DNA of 64,000 nucleotides from Spirochaetales bacterium (GCA_016926955.1 JAFGNN010000032.1:1-64000); one strand, 5' to 3'. Shown: positions 17,016-25,604, numbered from the stretch's first letter. Numbers and translations: made by a program. Notes: a model not told the origin generated them from the sequence alone.

Positions 17016-19346
17016 ATGCAGGATGACGCGCGACTGGTCCGCAGGACCTTCGATCCGACCGGGATCGCGAAGGAAGAGACCCTTTTCGCCCTCTCAAATG
17101 GAAGGATAGGGCTCCGCGGCAACCAGGACGAAGGCGGACCCGCCTGGCATCGCGGGACCTACGTCAACGGATTCTTCGACGGCGAGCCCATCGTCTACGG
17201 CGAAAAAGCCTATGGCTATGCCGAACGGCACCAGACCATGCTCAACGTGCCGGACGGAAAGCGCTTTACGCTCGAGCTGGACGGGAAACCCTTCCGGGTC
17301 GACGACCCCTCGGTATTCTCCTATTCGCGCACCCTCGACATGGACGGAGCGAGACTCGACCGGGTCGTCGACGCGCGGCTCCCCTCGGGCGCCGTGCTCC
17401 GGTTAAGCTCCTCGCGCCTGGCCTGCCTCGACCGGCCCTCGACCGCCGCCTTCAGCTACGGCGTCCGCGTCCTTTCGGGCGAAGTGCGAGTCACCGTGCG
17501 CACCGGGCTCGACCCGGAAGTCGGCAACCTTACGAGCCGCGACGACCCCCGCGTCGGAGCCCGCTTCACCGAACGGCCGCTCGTCGTGGCGAGCTCGGGC
17601 GGCTCCGGCCGAACGGTCCACCTCGGCTGCCTGACCCGATCGAGCGCCCTCGCCCTGGGGTGTGCGGCGTCGCAGCGGGCCATCCTCTCGCGCAGGTCGG
17701 CCGCGGCCACGGAGCGCGAACCGGACTCGACGCCGGGGCCTGTCCCCTTCGAACAATCGTGGACCCTCGCCCTGGCCGCCGGAGACGAGCTGACTGTGGA
17801 AAAGGCGGCCGCCTGGGTGCCGGGCCCGGCCTCGAGCCTCGAATCGCTCGTCGAGGCCGCGCGCGCCGACGCCGAAGCGGCCCTTTCGCGCGGCTTCGGC
17901 ACACTGGCCGCGGAACAAGCCATGCGCGCGTCGGCCTTCTGGGCCTCGTCGGATATCCGCGTAGGCGGCGACGAAGCCTCCCAGGAAGCGCTCCGCTTCA
18001 ATCTTTTCCATTTATGGCAGGCCGCGGGGCGCGACGGACGGACCGGGCTCTGCGCCAAGGGCCTGAGCGGCGAAGGGTACGAAGGCCACGCGTTCTGGGA
18101 CACCGAGATATACGCCTGCACGGTCTTCGATTACACGGCGCCGGAGCTCTCGAAGGCCCTGCTATCCTGGCGGCACGCGACCCTGGATCGGGCCCGGGCC
18201 CGGGCCGGAACGCTCTCGCACCGCGGCGCGCTCTTTCCCTGGCGGACCATCGACGGCGAAGAGGCGAGCGCCTACTACCCCGCGGGCACCGCCCAGTACC
18301 ACATCGACGCCGACATAGCCTACGCGTGCGAACGCTACGTCTCGGCAACCGGCGACCTCGCATTCCTCCGCGGAGAGGCCGCGGAGCTGGCTGTCGAGAC
18401 CGCCCGCTTCTGGCTCTCGATAGGAGACTACGGACGGGACGGCCGCTTCCATATCCACTGCGTCACCGGACCCGACGAGTACACGGCCCTGGTCGACGAC
18501 AACCGCTACACGAACCGCATGGCCCGGCGCAACCTGCGCTTCGCCGCAGGCATCGCGGAGCTGCTCGAGTCCGAAGCCGCGTCCGGCTCGGGCGCGGCGC
18601 TGGAGCTCCTCCGTGTCCGCACCGGACTGCGGGACGGCGAGCCGGAAGCCTGGCGTAAGGCCGCGGAGGCCATGGAGCTCTCGATCGACCCCGAGACCGG
18701 CATAACGCCCCAGGACGCCACCTTCCTCTCGAAGCCCGCCTGGGACTTCGCCGGAACGCCCAGGGACAAGTATCCCCTGCTCCTCCACTTCCACCCGCTC
18801 GAGATCTACCGCCACCGCGTGCTCAAGCAACCGGATGTGGTGCTGGCCCAGTTCCTGCTGCCCGCCGAGTTCGACGCGGAGCAGAAGCGCCGCGACTTCA
18901 ACTACTACGAACCCCTCACGACCGGCGATTCCTCGCTCTCGCACTGCGTCCAGTCGGTGATGGCCGCGGAGCTCGGTGAAATCGGCAAGGCCTGGGACTA
19001 CTTCATCCGGACCTCGCGCATGGACCTCGACGACGTGCACGGCAACTCCCGCGACGGCGTGCACATCGCGGCAATGGCCGGCACCTGGATTTCAGCGGTC
19101 TGCGGCTTCGGCGGTTTCCGCGAGCTCGACGGCGAATGGAGCTTCGCGCCGCGCCTGCCCGAAGCCTGGACGAGCCTGGAATTCCGCCTGTCGCTGCGGG
19201 GGCTCGCCCTCGCGGTTCGCGTCGGGCGCGGGACCACCGAGTACGCGCTGGCAGCCGCTGCCGAGCCGGGAAAGTCCGGATCGCTCAGGCTGCGGCACCA
19301 CGGAACGTCATTCGAGATCCGTCAGGGCGAGGCCCGTCGTTTCTGA
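17016..19346 (+). CDS. Glycoside hydrolase family 65 disaccharide phosphorylase
   Basis: A 776-residue cytoplasmic enzyme that probably cleaves an alpha-linked disaccharide with phosphate, giving beta-glucose 1-phosphate (maltose, kojibiose, nigerose or trehalose phosphorylase type). It has the N-terminal beta-sandwich, the (alpha/alpha)6 barrel and a C-terminal sheet. The general acid is E488 in TGPDEY; HAFWDTE (358-364), KQPDV and the TTGDSSLS phosphate-site region are present. The start at 17016 follows AGAAGGGAG; the longer frame from 16788 has no family sequence. No beta-phosphoglucomutase gene lies nearby, although one commonly accompanies GH65. The sugar specificity is not determined. 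Confidence 0.93.
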   Translation: MQDDARLVRRTFDPTGIAKEETLFALSNGRIGLRGNQDEGGPAWHRGTYVNGFFDGEPIVYGEKAYGYAERHQTMLNVPDGKRFTLELDGKPFRVDDPSVFSYSRTLDMDGARLDRVVDARLPSGAVLRLSSSRLACLDRPSTAAFSYGVRVLSGEVRVTVRTGLDPEVGNLTSRDDPRVGARFTERPLVVASSGGSGRTVHLGCLTRSSALALGCAASQRAILSRRSAAATEREPDSTPGPVPFEQSWTLALAAGDELTVEKAAAWVPGPASSLESLVEAARADAEAALSRGFGTLAAEQAMRASAFWASSDIRVGGDEASQEALRFNLFHLWQAAGRDGRTGLCAKGLSGEGYEGHAFWDTEIYACTVFDYTAPELSKALLSWRHATLDRARARAGTLSHRGALFPWRTIDGEEASAYYPAGTAQYHIDADIAYACERYVSATGDLAFLRGEAAELAVETARFWLSIGDYGRDGRFHIHCVTGPDEYTALVDDNRYTNRMARRNLRFAAGIAELLESEAASGSGAALELLRVRTGLRDGEPEAWRKAAEAMELSIDPETGITPQDATFLSKPAWDFAGTPRDKYPLLLHFHPLEIYRHRVLKQPDVVLAQFLLPAEFDAEQKRRDFNYYEPLTTGDSSLSHCVQSVMAAELGEIGKAWDYFIRTSRMDLDDVHGNSRDGVHIAAMAGTWISAVCGFGGFRELDGEWSFAPRLPEAWTSLEFRLSLRGLALAVRVGRGTTEYALAAAAEPGKSGSLRLRHHGTSFEIRQGEARRF

Positions 19347-19392
19347 GGAAAGACATCTTGGGCGCTGAGCCCCGCTCACGGCTTCAAACCAG

Positions 19393-19411
19393 AGGGGCGG
19401 GGCCCGCCCCT
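19393..19411. terminator. GC-rich hairpin between convergent genes
   Basis: A near-perfect palindrome (AGGGGCGGG...CCCGCCCCT) lies in the 74-base gap between the GH65 and cNMP-binding genes, which converge. There is no T run, so its role as a shared terminator is uncertain. Confidence 0.35.
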
Positions 19412-19420
19412 GCGCGGGCT

Positions 19421-19969
19421 TCAGCGCTTGAATATCTCTTCTATTGAGCGGGGGAAGAGGTCCTTGAGCCGCTCGAGGTCCTCGGGCGTGACCATGGACT
19501 CGCGTTCGAGCGCCAGGCCCTTGCTGGTGGCGCCGAGCTTGCGGAGCAGGCTGTAGATGACGAAGGTGAAGATCTTGAGCCCCGCGCGCGGGTTGTCGCT
19601 GCAGTAGCCGAAGAACGGATCGCGGTTAAAGCTGACGAAGCGGATCGGCCCGTTCGCGATGGCGCTGGCGGTGCGGCGGACGTCCATGAAGAGCCCGCCC
19701 TCGCCGAACACGTCTCCCTTCTGGATGGCGCTGACCGTCACCCCGGCCGACTCCGCGCCGCGCACCTTGATGTCGACGGTGCCTTCGAGCAGGACATAGA
19801 GCACCCGGCTGATGGAATCCTGGGTGACCACTTCCTCGCCGGCCTCGTATTCCCAGTGCTCGCAGATGCCCGCGATGCGCTTGAGCTCGTCCACCGTGAG
19901 GTTCTGGAATATGAGGGTGTTGCGGAGCTCCTCGATGAGGAGATCGCTCTTGACGCGAAGCTGGCGCAT
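19421..19969 (-). CDS. Cyclic-nucleotide-binding domain protein without DNA-binding domain
   Basis: A 182-residue protein with one cNMP-binding jelly roll (about residues 15-130). The phosphate-binding cassette reads FGEGGLFMDVRRTASA, with the Glu and Arg used to bind the cyclic nucleotide. After it are helices (LKIFTFVIYSLLRKLG) but no Crp-type helix-turn-helix, so it is a stand-alone sensor rather than a transcription factor. GGAGG precedes the ATG. It converges with GH65 and is divergent from aspS. Its partner is not evident. Confidence 0.88.
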   Translation of the reverse strand: MRQLRVKSDLLIEELRNTLIFQNLTVDELKRIAGICEHWEYEAGEEVVTQDSISRVLYVLLEGTVDIKVRGAESAGVTVSAIQKGDVFGEGGLFMDVRRTASAIANGPIRFVSFNRDPFFGYCSDNPRAGLKIFTFVIYSLLRKLGATSKGLALERESMVTPEDLERLKDLFPRSIEEIFKR

Positions 19970-20179
19970 GCACGGCCTCCGGGCGCGGACTACTTGCCCT
20001 GAATGATGCCCCGCGCCGGCGAGCGCGTCAAGGACGCCGGGATGGGTGAGGGGCCCGTGACGGAAAAGCGCGAAGGCCGCTGTCCTTCGTCGATTTCCGG
20101 GAGCGGAAGCGGTTCCGGCCTATGCGGCGCTACGGCGCCCTCCCCTTCGTTCGCCCCTTGGAGGTTTCCCCGCCCTCGC

Positions 20180-20209
20180 TTGAAAACCGGCGGCCCGCTC
20201 GGGTACTAT
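20180..20209 (+). promoter_or_regulatory. Leaderless promoter of aspS
   Basis: TTGAAA (20180-20185), an 18-base spacer and TACTAT (20204-20209) lie with only seven bases before the ATG at 20217. There is no ribosome binding site. This is one of the clearest leaderless arrangements in the window. Confidence 0.65.
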
Positions 20210-20216
20210 CGCGTCC

Positions 20217-22001
20217 ATGGCGTACCTTAAACGGACCGCGAATTGCGGCCAGCTCCGCGCGAGCGACGCGGGGAAGACGGTCACCCTCAACGGATGGGTG
20301 TACCGCAAACGGGATCACGGCGGCATCTCCTTCATCAACCTGCGCGACCGCCACGGCGTGACGCAGGTCGTCGTCGATTCCGACGCCGGGGCGGCCCTGC
20401 GCGCGGCCGCCGACGAGCTCAAGAGCGAATACTGCATCGCGGCGCGCGGCACGGTCCGCGCGCGCCCCGATTCCATGGTCAACCCGAACATGGACACCGG
20501 CGCGATCGAGCTCAAGGTCGATGAGCTCCAGATCCTCTCGCACTGCGAGACCCTGCCCTTCGTCATCGACGAGAAGGTCGACGCGAAGGAAGACCTGCGT
20601 CTCAAGCACCGCTACCTGGACATGCGCTCCGCCTCCATGCAGCGCAAGCTCAAGCTCCGCCACGAGGCGGCCCTGGCCGTGCGCAACTTCATGGCCTCCA
20701 GGGGCTTCTACGAGATCGAGACCCCCACGCTCATCAAGACCACGCCGGAAGGCGCGCGCGACTTCCTGGTGCCGAGCCGGGTGAACCCCGGCAAGTTCTA
20801 CGCGCTGCCGCAGAGCCCGCAGCTGTTCAAGCAGATACTGATGGTCGGCGGCTTCGACCGCTATTTCCAGCTGGCGCGCTGCTACCGCGACGAGGACGCG
20901 CGCGGCGACCGCCAGCTCGAGTTCACCCAGATCGACCTCGAGATGTCCTTCGTCGAGCGCGACGACGTGCTGTCCCTGGTCGAGGAGATGGTGGCCGACC
21001 TCTTCCGCAAGACCATGGGGATCGAGCTCGAGACCCCGTTCACGCGGATCGCCTACGACGACGCCATCGAGCTCTACGGCACCGACAAGCCGGACCTCCG
21101 CTTCGCCCTGCCCATGCAGGACTTCGCGGCGCTCGCGGGCACGGGTACCTTCCAGGCCTTCCATGACGCGGTGGGCTCCGGCGGCGCGGTCAAGGCGCTC
21201 GTGGTGCCCGGAAGAGCCGACTATTCGCGCAAGCAGATCGAAGAGCTCGAGGCCCAGGCCAAGGTCTACGGCGCAAAAGGCCTGGCCTTCATGAAGGCCG
21301 GTGCCGGCGGAGCGCTGGAAGGCGGCGTCTCGAAGTTCTTCGCGGGGCAGGAGCGGACCATCCTCGACCGTCTCGGAGCGAAGGAAGGCGACCTCATCCT
21401 GCTCGTGGCGGACGCGAAGAAATCCGTCGCCTGCGCTTCGCTCGGCGCTGTCCGTTCGAAGCTCGGCGCGGAGCTCGGACTCTGCGACCCGAAGACCTTC
21501 AAGTTCGCCTGGGTCATCGACTTCCCCATGTTCGAATGGAACGAGGACGAGAGGAAGTGGGATCCGGCGCACCACATGTTCACCATGCCGCAGGAGCGCT
21601 TCCACGCCACCATGGAGAAGGAGCCGGGCCCGGTGAAGGGCGACCTCTACGACCTGGTGATGAACGGCTACGAGATGGCCTCGGGCTCCATCCGCATCCA
21701 CGACCCGGAGCTCCAGAAGCGGGTGTTCAATATCGTCGGATTCAGCGAGGAGGAAGCCATGGGCAAGTTCGGCTTCCTCGTCGAGGCCTTCAAGTACGGA
21801 CCGCCGCCGCACGGCGGCGCCGCGCTCGGCTTCGACCGCCTGATCATGCTGATGTCCGGCGAGAGCACCATCCGCGAGGTCATACCCTTCCCCAAGAACA
21901 CCTTCGGCATAAGCCCTTTAGACGACTGCCCCAGCGAGGCGGAAGCCAAACAGCTCGAGGATCTGCACATCCGCATCGTCGAGAAGTTGGATTCCAAATA
22001 G
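20217..22001 (+). CDS. aspS: Aspartyl-tRNA synthetase
   Basis: Charges tRNA(Asp). The 594-residue length and the insertion domain fit the bacterial-type enzyme. It has an N-terminal anticodon-binding OB fold (about 1-110), class II motif 2 (FQLARCYRDEDARGDRQ, about 218-234), a GAD insertion (about 300-410) and motif 3 near the C-terminus (GFDRLIMLM). The end SPLDDCP...VEKLDSK is normal for the family. A leaderless promoter precedes it. The last ~75 coding bases are repeated, with synonymous changes, twice downstream (22091-22183 and 22381-22440). Confidence 0.97.
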   Translation: MAYLKRTANCGQLRASDAGKTVTLNGWVYRKRDHGGISFINLRDRHGVTQVVVDSDAGAALRAAADELKSEYCIAARGTVRARPDSMVNPNMDTGAIELKVDELQILSHCETLPFVIDEKVDAKEDLRLKHRYLDMRSASMQRKLKLRHEAALAVRNFMASRGFYEIETPTLIKTTPEGARDFLVPSRVNPGKFYALPQSPQLFKQILMVGGFDRYFQLARCYRDEDARGDRQLEFTQIDLEMSFVERDDVLSLVEEMVADLFRKTMGIELETPFTRIAYDDAIELYGTDKPDLRFALPMQDFAALAGTGTFQAFHDAVGSGGAVKALVVPGRADYSRKQIEELEAQAKVYGAKGLAFMKAGAGGALEGGVSKFFAGQERTILDRLGAKEGDLILLVADAKKSVACASLGAVRSKLGAELGLCDPKTFKFAWVIDFPMFEWNEDERKWDPAHHMFTMPQERFHATMEKEPGPVKGDLYDLVMNGYEMASGSIRIHDPELQKRVFNIVGFSEEEAMGKFGFLVEAFKYGPPPHGGAALGFDRLIMLMSGESTIREVIPFPKNTFGISPLDDCPSEAEAKQLEDLHIRIVEKLDSK

Positions 22002-22060
22002 GCCTGGATGAGGTCAGGTAGCGCGGAGCGCTACCGCTACCATCATTTCCTCTCCGAAAA

Positions 22061-22089
22061 CCGGGAGCCCGCGATGAGCGGGCTCCCGG
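22061..22089 (+). terminator. Hairpin after aspS, possible terminator
   Basis: CCGGGAGCCCGC (22061-22072) pairs over 12 bp with GCGGGCTCCCGG (22078-22089) around GATGA. It is the second hairpin of unit R0. There is no T run. A related 13-bp hairpin stands at 22351-22380. Confidence 0.5.
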
Positions 22090-22090
22090 T

Positions 22091-22183
22091 ATGATTGCCC
22101 CAGCGTCGCGGAAGCGAAACAGCTCGAGGATCTGCACATCCGCATCGTCGAAAAGGCGGACTCGAAGTAAGCCTGGATGAGGT
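22091..22183 (+). repeat. Second copy of the aspS 3' end, complete with stop codon
   Basis: Encodes DCPSVAEAKQLEDLHIRIVEKADSK followed by TAA, almost the same as the real aspS end, then the same GCCTGGATGAGGT trailer. Many differences from the true gene are at third codon positions, so this copy evolved under coding constraint before or after duplication. It is not attached to an aspS body. Confidence 0.88.
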
Positions 22184-22380
22184 GGTCGCGCCGCGCGACC
22201 ACTACAATCCCTTCCATGCCGAAAGCGCGCGTAGCGCGCATGAGGTGGTCGCGCCGCGCGACCACTACAATCCCTTCCATGCCGAAAGCGCGCGAAGCGC
22301 GCATGAGGGGGTCGCGCCGCGCGACCACTACAATCCATTCCTCTCCGAAAACGGGAAGCCCGCGCGAGCGGGCTTCCCGT

Positions 22381-22440
22381 ACGACTGCCCCGGCGAGGCG
22401 GAAGCGAAGCAGCTCGAGGATCTGCATATCCGCATCGCGG
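22381..22440 (+). repeat. Third, truncated copy of the aspS 3' end
   Basis: Matches the aspS tail from ACGACTGCCCC to CGCATCG, encoding DCPGEAEAKQLEDLHIRI. It then diverges and loses the stop codon. It ends about 80 bases before the HD-GYP-like gene. Confidence 0.85.
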
Positions 22441-22509
22441 GAGAGGCGGCCCCGCGGCGGCCGGTCGAAAGGCTCGCGGGCCGCACTTGCGCGCCGACCG
22501 GAGCGAGGC

Positions 22510-22515
22510 GATACT
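22510..22515 (+). promoter_or_regulatory. Leaderless -10 box of the HD-GYP-like gene
   Basis: GATACT ends eight bases before the ATG at 22524, with no ribosome site between. It fits the spacing seen at aspS and other leaderless genes, but no good -35 was found. Confidence 0.4.
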
Positions 22516-22523
22516 GGCCGGCG

Positions 22524-23762
22524 ATGTCACCAACGATCCGGCTTTTCGCCTTGCTGACCGCCATGCTCGCCGCGGCTCCGTCCGGTCCGGGACCGCTCCA
22601 CGCGCAGGAGCCCGCGGTCGGAACGCTCGCCGCCCTCCTCGACGAGGCGCGCCTGGCCCTGTCCGCCGAGCTGGACGCCGAAGCCCGCCGAGACCAGACG
22701 CGGGCGGATGAGGCGGCGAATTTCCGCGTAGAGGAGGCGAGGCTGCTCGCCGAGCTCGAGCGGCTGCCCGAAGGCGCGAAGGCGCCGGCGCGGGCGCTGT
22801 TGGCCGAACTCAGGAGCGTCGAGGCGCGTCGTATCGAAGAACGCGAGCGCGGACGGGTTGCTTCAAGGGAACGCACGGCGGAACTGGAAGCGCTGACGGT
22901 CTCGCTCGCGGAGCGGATAGCCCGCGGCGAGGATGTGGCGCCCGCGGCAAGCCCGTCCGGGTCGCCGGGGGTCCTGGCGTGGATCGCGGTCATGCTCGGT
23001 ATCGCGGGACTCGCCGCCGGGCTCGTCGCGCTCAGGAAGCACAACATAGGGACCGAGCGAAGGGCGGACACGGCCGAAGCCTTGTCCCGCCCGGTCGCCG
23101 CGGCCCCGGAAAGCGGCGAAACCTGGGACGGCGCCTCGCCGGCCTGGGACGAGGGCCGGACGGAGCGCGACCTGGCCCTGCTCGACGAGGATCGCCGGAA
23201 AATCCTGTCCTCACTCCTCGACGATTGCGCGAGGCGCGGCGAACAGATCGATGCCGCGACCCGCAGGCCGGGTTCCTCGTATCTCGTGGCGGCCCTCGCG
23301 CACGCCATCGCCGCGGAACTCGGGCTCGATCCGGAGGAACGCCTGCTCCACCGCTGCGCCGGCCTGGTCTACGATTCCGGCTTCCTGGTCACCGATCCGG
23401 AGGTGTTCGAGCTGCCCCGCCTCAGCGACGCGCAGTTCGCGGAAATCCGTCGGCATCCGGAAGCCGGCACCCGCATGCTGGATTTCGTCCCCGAGCCCCT
23501 GCGCCCCCTGCTCGCGCAGGCGGCCCTCTGCCATCACGAGAACCTGGACGGTTCGGGCTACCCGCGTGCCCTGCGGGGCGCTAAGGTTCCCCGCGTCGCG
23601 CGGATCATCCGGGCCGCCGAGAGCTTCACGGCCTTGGTCAGCGCCCGTCCCTGGCGTCGCACCCGCGACCAGGAGACCGCCATCGACGAGCTGGTCCATC
23701 GCCCGGATGTCTACGACCGCGTCATCGTGCGCGCGCTGGAAGCCGCGGTTTCGGGCGCCTGA
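22524..23762 (+). CDS. Membrane-anchored degenerate HD-GYP domain protein
   Basis: A 412-residue protein: signal-like N-terminus (1-27), an extracytoplasmic coiled coil (about 35-135), one membrane segment (about 150-170) and a cytoplasmic HD-GYP domain (about 240-410). HHENLDGSGYP at 337-347 is the GYP signature, but the upstream metal-binding HD dipeptide is replaced by YD (283-284, in AGLVYDSG), so c-di-GMP hydrolysis is probably lost and a binding or scaffold role is likely. The start at 22524 begins the signal sequence; a longer frame to 22095 would only translate the repeat array. A GGDEF cyclase occurs elsewhere in the window. Confidence 0.85.
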   Translation: MSPTIRLFALLTAMLAAAPSGPGPLHAQEPAVGTLAALLDEARLALSAELDAEARRDQTRADEAANFRVEEARLLAELERLPEGAKAPARALLAELRSVEARRIEERERGRVASRERTAELEALTVSLAERIARGEDVAPAASPSGSPGVLAWIAVMLGIAGLAAGLVALRKHNIGTERRADTAEALSRPVAAAPESGETWDGASPAWDEGRTERDLALLDEDRRKILSSLLDDCARRGEQIDAATRRPGSSYLVAALAHAIAAELGLDPEERLLHRCAGLVYDSGFLVTDPEVFELPRLSDAQFAEIRRHPEAGTRMLDFVPEPLRPLLAQAALCHHENLDGSGYPRALRGAKVPRVARIIRAAESFTALVSARPWRRTRDQETAIDELVHRPDVYDRVIVRALEAAVSGA

Positions 23763-23808
23763 GCGGCGGCGTCCGGAAGGCGCTCGCGCCGCGCCGCCGG
23801 CATCGCGA

Positions 23809-24318
23809 TCAGTCGATGATGGCGAAGGCCGGCAGCCAGATCTCGTCGACCGAGCCCAGCGATAGCATCGCGTCGAAGCGCTCGCGCAGCTCGGCCTTGA
23901 CAAGGCCCTCGAACGCGGGCGACAGCTCATCCCTTGATTTCGAGGCAAAATAGGAAGCCGCCGCGTCCCTGAGCCTCGCGCGCTTGTCCTCGAGCTCCTC
24001 GAGGATGGCCGCGTCCGAATCGTCGTAGGCTATGGCGATCGTCGCGAGCACGAGCGTTCCGTCGTCGTCGCGGGTCGTCGCGCGCACGCCGCCCAGATCG
24101 AAAAAGACGCCCCGGGGCCGCTCGTCGAGCCGGGACGCCGCAGCGTCCTCGGTCGCCCGCCGCTCGAGCGTCGCCCGGGGAGTGCCCGAAAAGAGCGCGA
24201 AGACGGTTCCGGCCACCAGCGCGACAACGGCGATCGCCAGCACGACGCGCAGCGTCCGATCCAGCATCATCAAGCGGGATCCCGCCCCGTCTCCCGGTCC
24301 CCGTCCGCCGCGGTTCAT
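23809..24318 (-). CDS. FliL-like single-pass membrane protein
   Basis: A 169-residue protein with one N-terminal membrane segment (LRVVLAIAVVALVAGTVFALF) and a periplasmic domain like the flagellar stator-associated protein FliL: strand-rich FFDLGGVRA and VLATIAIAY, a long helix through RDAAASYFASKSRDEL, then VDEIWLPAFAIID matching the C-terminal FliL strand. FliL family proteins modulate the motor through MotA/MotB. It overlaps the MFS gene stop by four bases and is the second gene there, not in a flagellar operon, so a non-flagellar stomatin-like role is possible. The similarity is structural in character and moderate. Confidence 0.68.
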   Translation of the reverse strand: MNRGGRGPGDGAGSRLMMLDRTLRVVLAIAVVALVAGTVFALFSGTPRATLERRATEDAAASRLDERPRGVFFDLGGVRATTRDDDGTLVLATIAIAYDDSDAAILEELEDKRARLRDAAASYFASKSRDELSPAFEGLVKAELRERFDAMLSLGSVDEIWLPAFAIID

Positions 24319-25541
24319 GCTGTCTCCCGCGCGGTGCCCGAAGCGGACCCCCGTCGCAAGGCCCGTGAAACGATGAAGCCCACGCCGGCGAGCACCGCGC
24401 TCGTCACAAAAAACACCGCGGGCCGCCCGAAGGCGGTGGCCACCGCGGTGCCGACCATGGGACCGATCGCCATGCCCGCGTTCTGCACGGACGTCGAGAG
24501 CCCATAGGTGGCGCCCTGCCTCCCGCGCTCGCAATTGCCCGCGATGAGGGCGTTCACCGAAGGCATGGTGCCGCCGAGGAAGACGCCGGAACCTACGCGA
24601 AGCGCGAGCAAGGTCCACGGGTCGCGGGCGAAACCCTGCGGGAGGTAGAAGGCGAAGGCGCCGAACGCGCAGAGGACGAGGGTGCGGCCGTATCCGAAGC
24701 GGCCCGACACCTTTCCGATCAGCGCGGCGGCGATGGCCCCGGCCGCCGATCCGGCGCCGATCACGAGCCCCGCTACGCCCTCGGCGGACGGTCCCGCGAC
24801 GTAGTCGTCGACGATGAGCGCGAGGATGGGCTGCGCCACCGCTGTCGCGAACTGCACCGCGAACACCGTCGCGAGAAGGCCGCCCAGTATGGGAGTCCGC
24901 GCCAGCAGCGACAGGTCGGGCAGCAGTTCGCGCAATGAAAGCCGCTTCGTGCGGACGGGTGGCACGTAGGAGTCGTGGACGCCGGTCGCCACGAGGAGTC
25001 CCGCGACGAGCAGTATTCCCGAGGTGGCCAGGAAATTGACGCGCGTGCCGAGGGCGGCAGAAACGGCGCCGCCGAGCAGGGGACCGAAGGAATTGCCGAG
25101 AAAGACCGCGGTCTGGAGGAGCCCGAGCCGGTAGCCGGCCTCCGCCTGCGGCACCAGGCCGGCGGTGAGCACCGTGGCGGCCGCGACGGTTCCCGTGATG
25201 GCGCCCTGCATGGTCCGGAGCGCCATGAGCTGCCAGGGCTCCGACACGAGGGACATGGCGCCGATGAGGACGGCGCCGCCGAACATGGCTCGCATGAGCA
25301 TGAGCTTCCGGCCGAAGGCGTCGGCGAGCGCGCCCCATACCGGCGCCATCAGGGCCAGCGCCAGCGCCGTGGTCGAGGCGGTCAGGCCGGTCCAGAAATT
25401 GAGGGATGCGGCGTCGGTCACGCCGAGCGCTTTGAAATGGAAGGGTATGGCGACCATGGTGGTTCCGAACCCCGTGATCGCCACGAGCTCGGCTATCCAG
25501 ATGGCCCCGTAGGAGCGTTTCCACGAAGGCTCGGGCGGCAT
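24315..25541 (-). CDS. Major facilitator superfamily transporter
   Basis: A 408-residue permease with about twelve membrane segments and a short charged loop in the middle (VPPVRTKRLSLREL). The N-terminal half has the MFS motif A region GALADAFGRKLMLM. It resembles tetracycline/multidrug-type MFS exporters, but substrate specificity cannot be given. The start at 25541 follows a leaderless promoter; the longer frame to 25682 is unlikely. It is translationally coupled to the FliL-like gene and divergent from the ion permease at 25640, with 98 bases between the two starts. Confidence 0.9.
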   Translation of the reverse strand: MPPEPSWKRSYGAIWIAELVAITGFGTTMVAIPFHFKALGVTDAASLNFWTGLTASTTALALALMAPVWGALADAFGRKLMLMRAMFGGAVLIGAMSLVSEPWQLMALRTMQGAITGTVAAATVLTAGLVPQAEAGYRLGLLQTAVFLGNSFGPLLGGAVSAALGTRVNFLATSGILLVAGLLVATGVHDSYVPPVRTKRLSLRELLPDLSLLARTPILGGLLATVFAVQFATAVAQPILALIVDDYVAGPSAEGVAGLVIGAGSAAGAIAAALIGKVSGRFGYGRTLVLCAFGAFAFYLPQGFARDPWTLLALRVGSGVFLGGTMPSVNALIAGNCERGRQGATYGLSTSVQNAGMAIGPMVGTAVATAFGRPAVFFVTSAVLAGVGFIVSRALRRGSASGTARETA

Positions 25542-25547
25542 GGCGGC

Positions 25548-25576
25548 ATGGTATCCCGCACCGGCCGCCTCGGCAA
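25548..25576 (-). promoter_or_regulatory. Leaderless promoter of the MFS gene
   Basis: On the minus strand TTGCCG (25576-25571), a 17-base spacer, TACCAT (25553-25548) and six bases before the ATG at 25541. It lies close to the divergent promoter at 25605-25633. Confidence 0.58.
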
Positions 25577-25604
25577 GACGCCCGCGCGCGCACCCCGGAC
25601 CCGC

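Larger units (their letters stand above)
22002..22523 (+). repeat. Array of aspS 3'-end copies and covarying hairpin units
   Basis: The 522 bases after aspS contain no convincing gene. Order: hairpin unit R0 (22015-22090), second aspS tail (22091-22183), units R1 (22181-22243), R2 (22244-22306) and R3 (22307-22380), third aspS tail (22381 to about 22440). Each unit has a first hairpin, a shared linker like CTAC(A/C)ATC..TTCC....CCGAAA, and a second hairpin. First stems are GGTAGCGC/GCGCTACC in R0 and GTGGTCGCG/CGCGACCAC in R1-R2; second stems also differ in sequence but stay paired. R1 and R2 have a 63-base period. Frames across the array stay open by chance of composition. Confidence 0.88.

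Noticed and set aside
22181-22306. CRISPR array
   Set aside because: Repeats are adjacent without unique spacers, contain hairpins and aspS-derived tails, and there are no cas genes.
22095-22523. Protein with 21-residue repeats (VVAPRDHYNPFHAESARSAHE type) encoded by the repeat array
   Set aside because: The repeats are hairpin DNA read in an open frame; the frame has no start signal and the real gene begins with a signal peptide at 22524.
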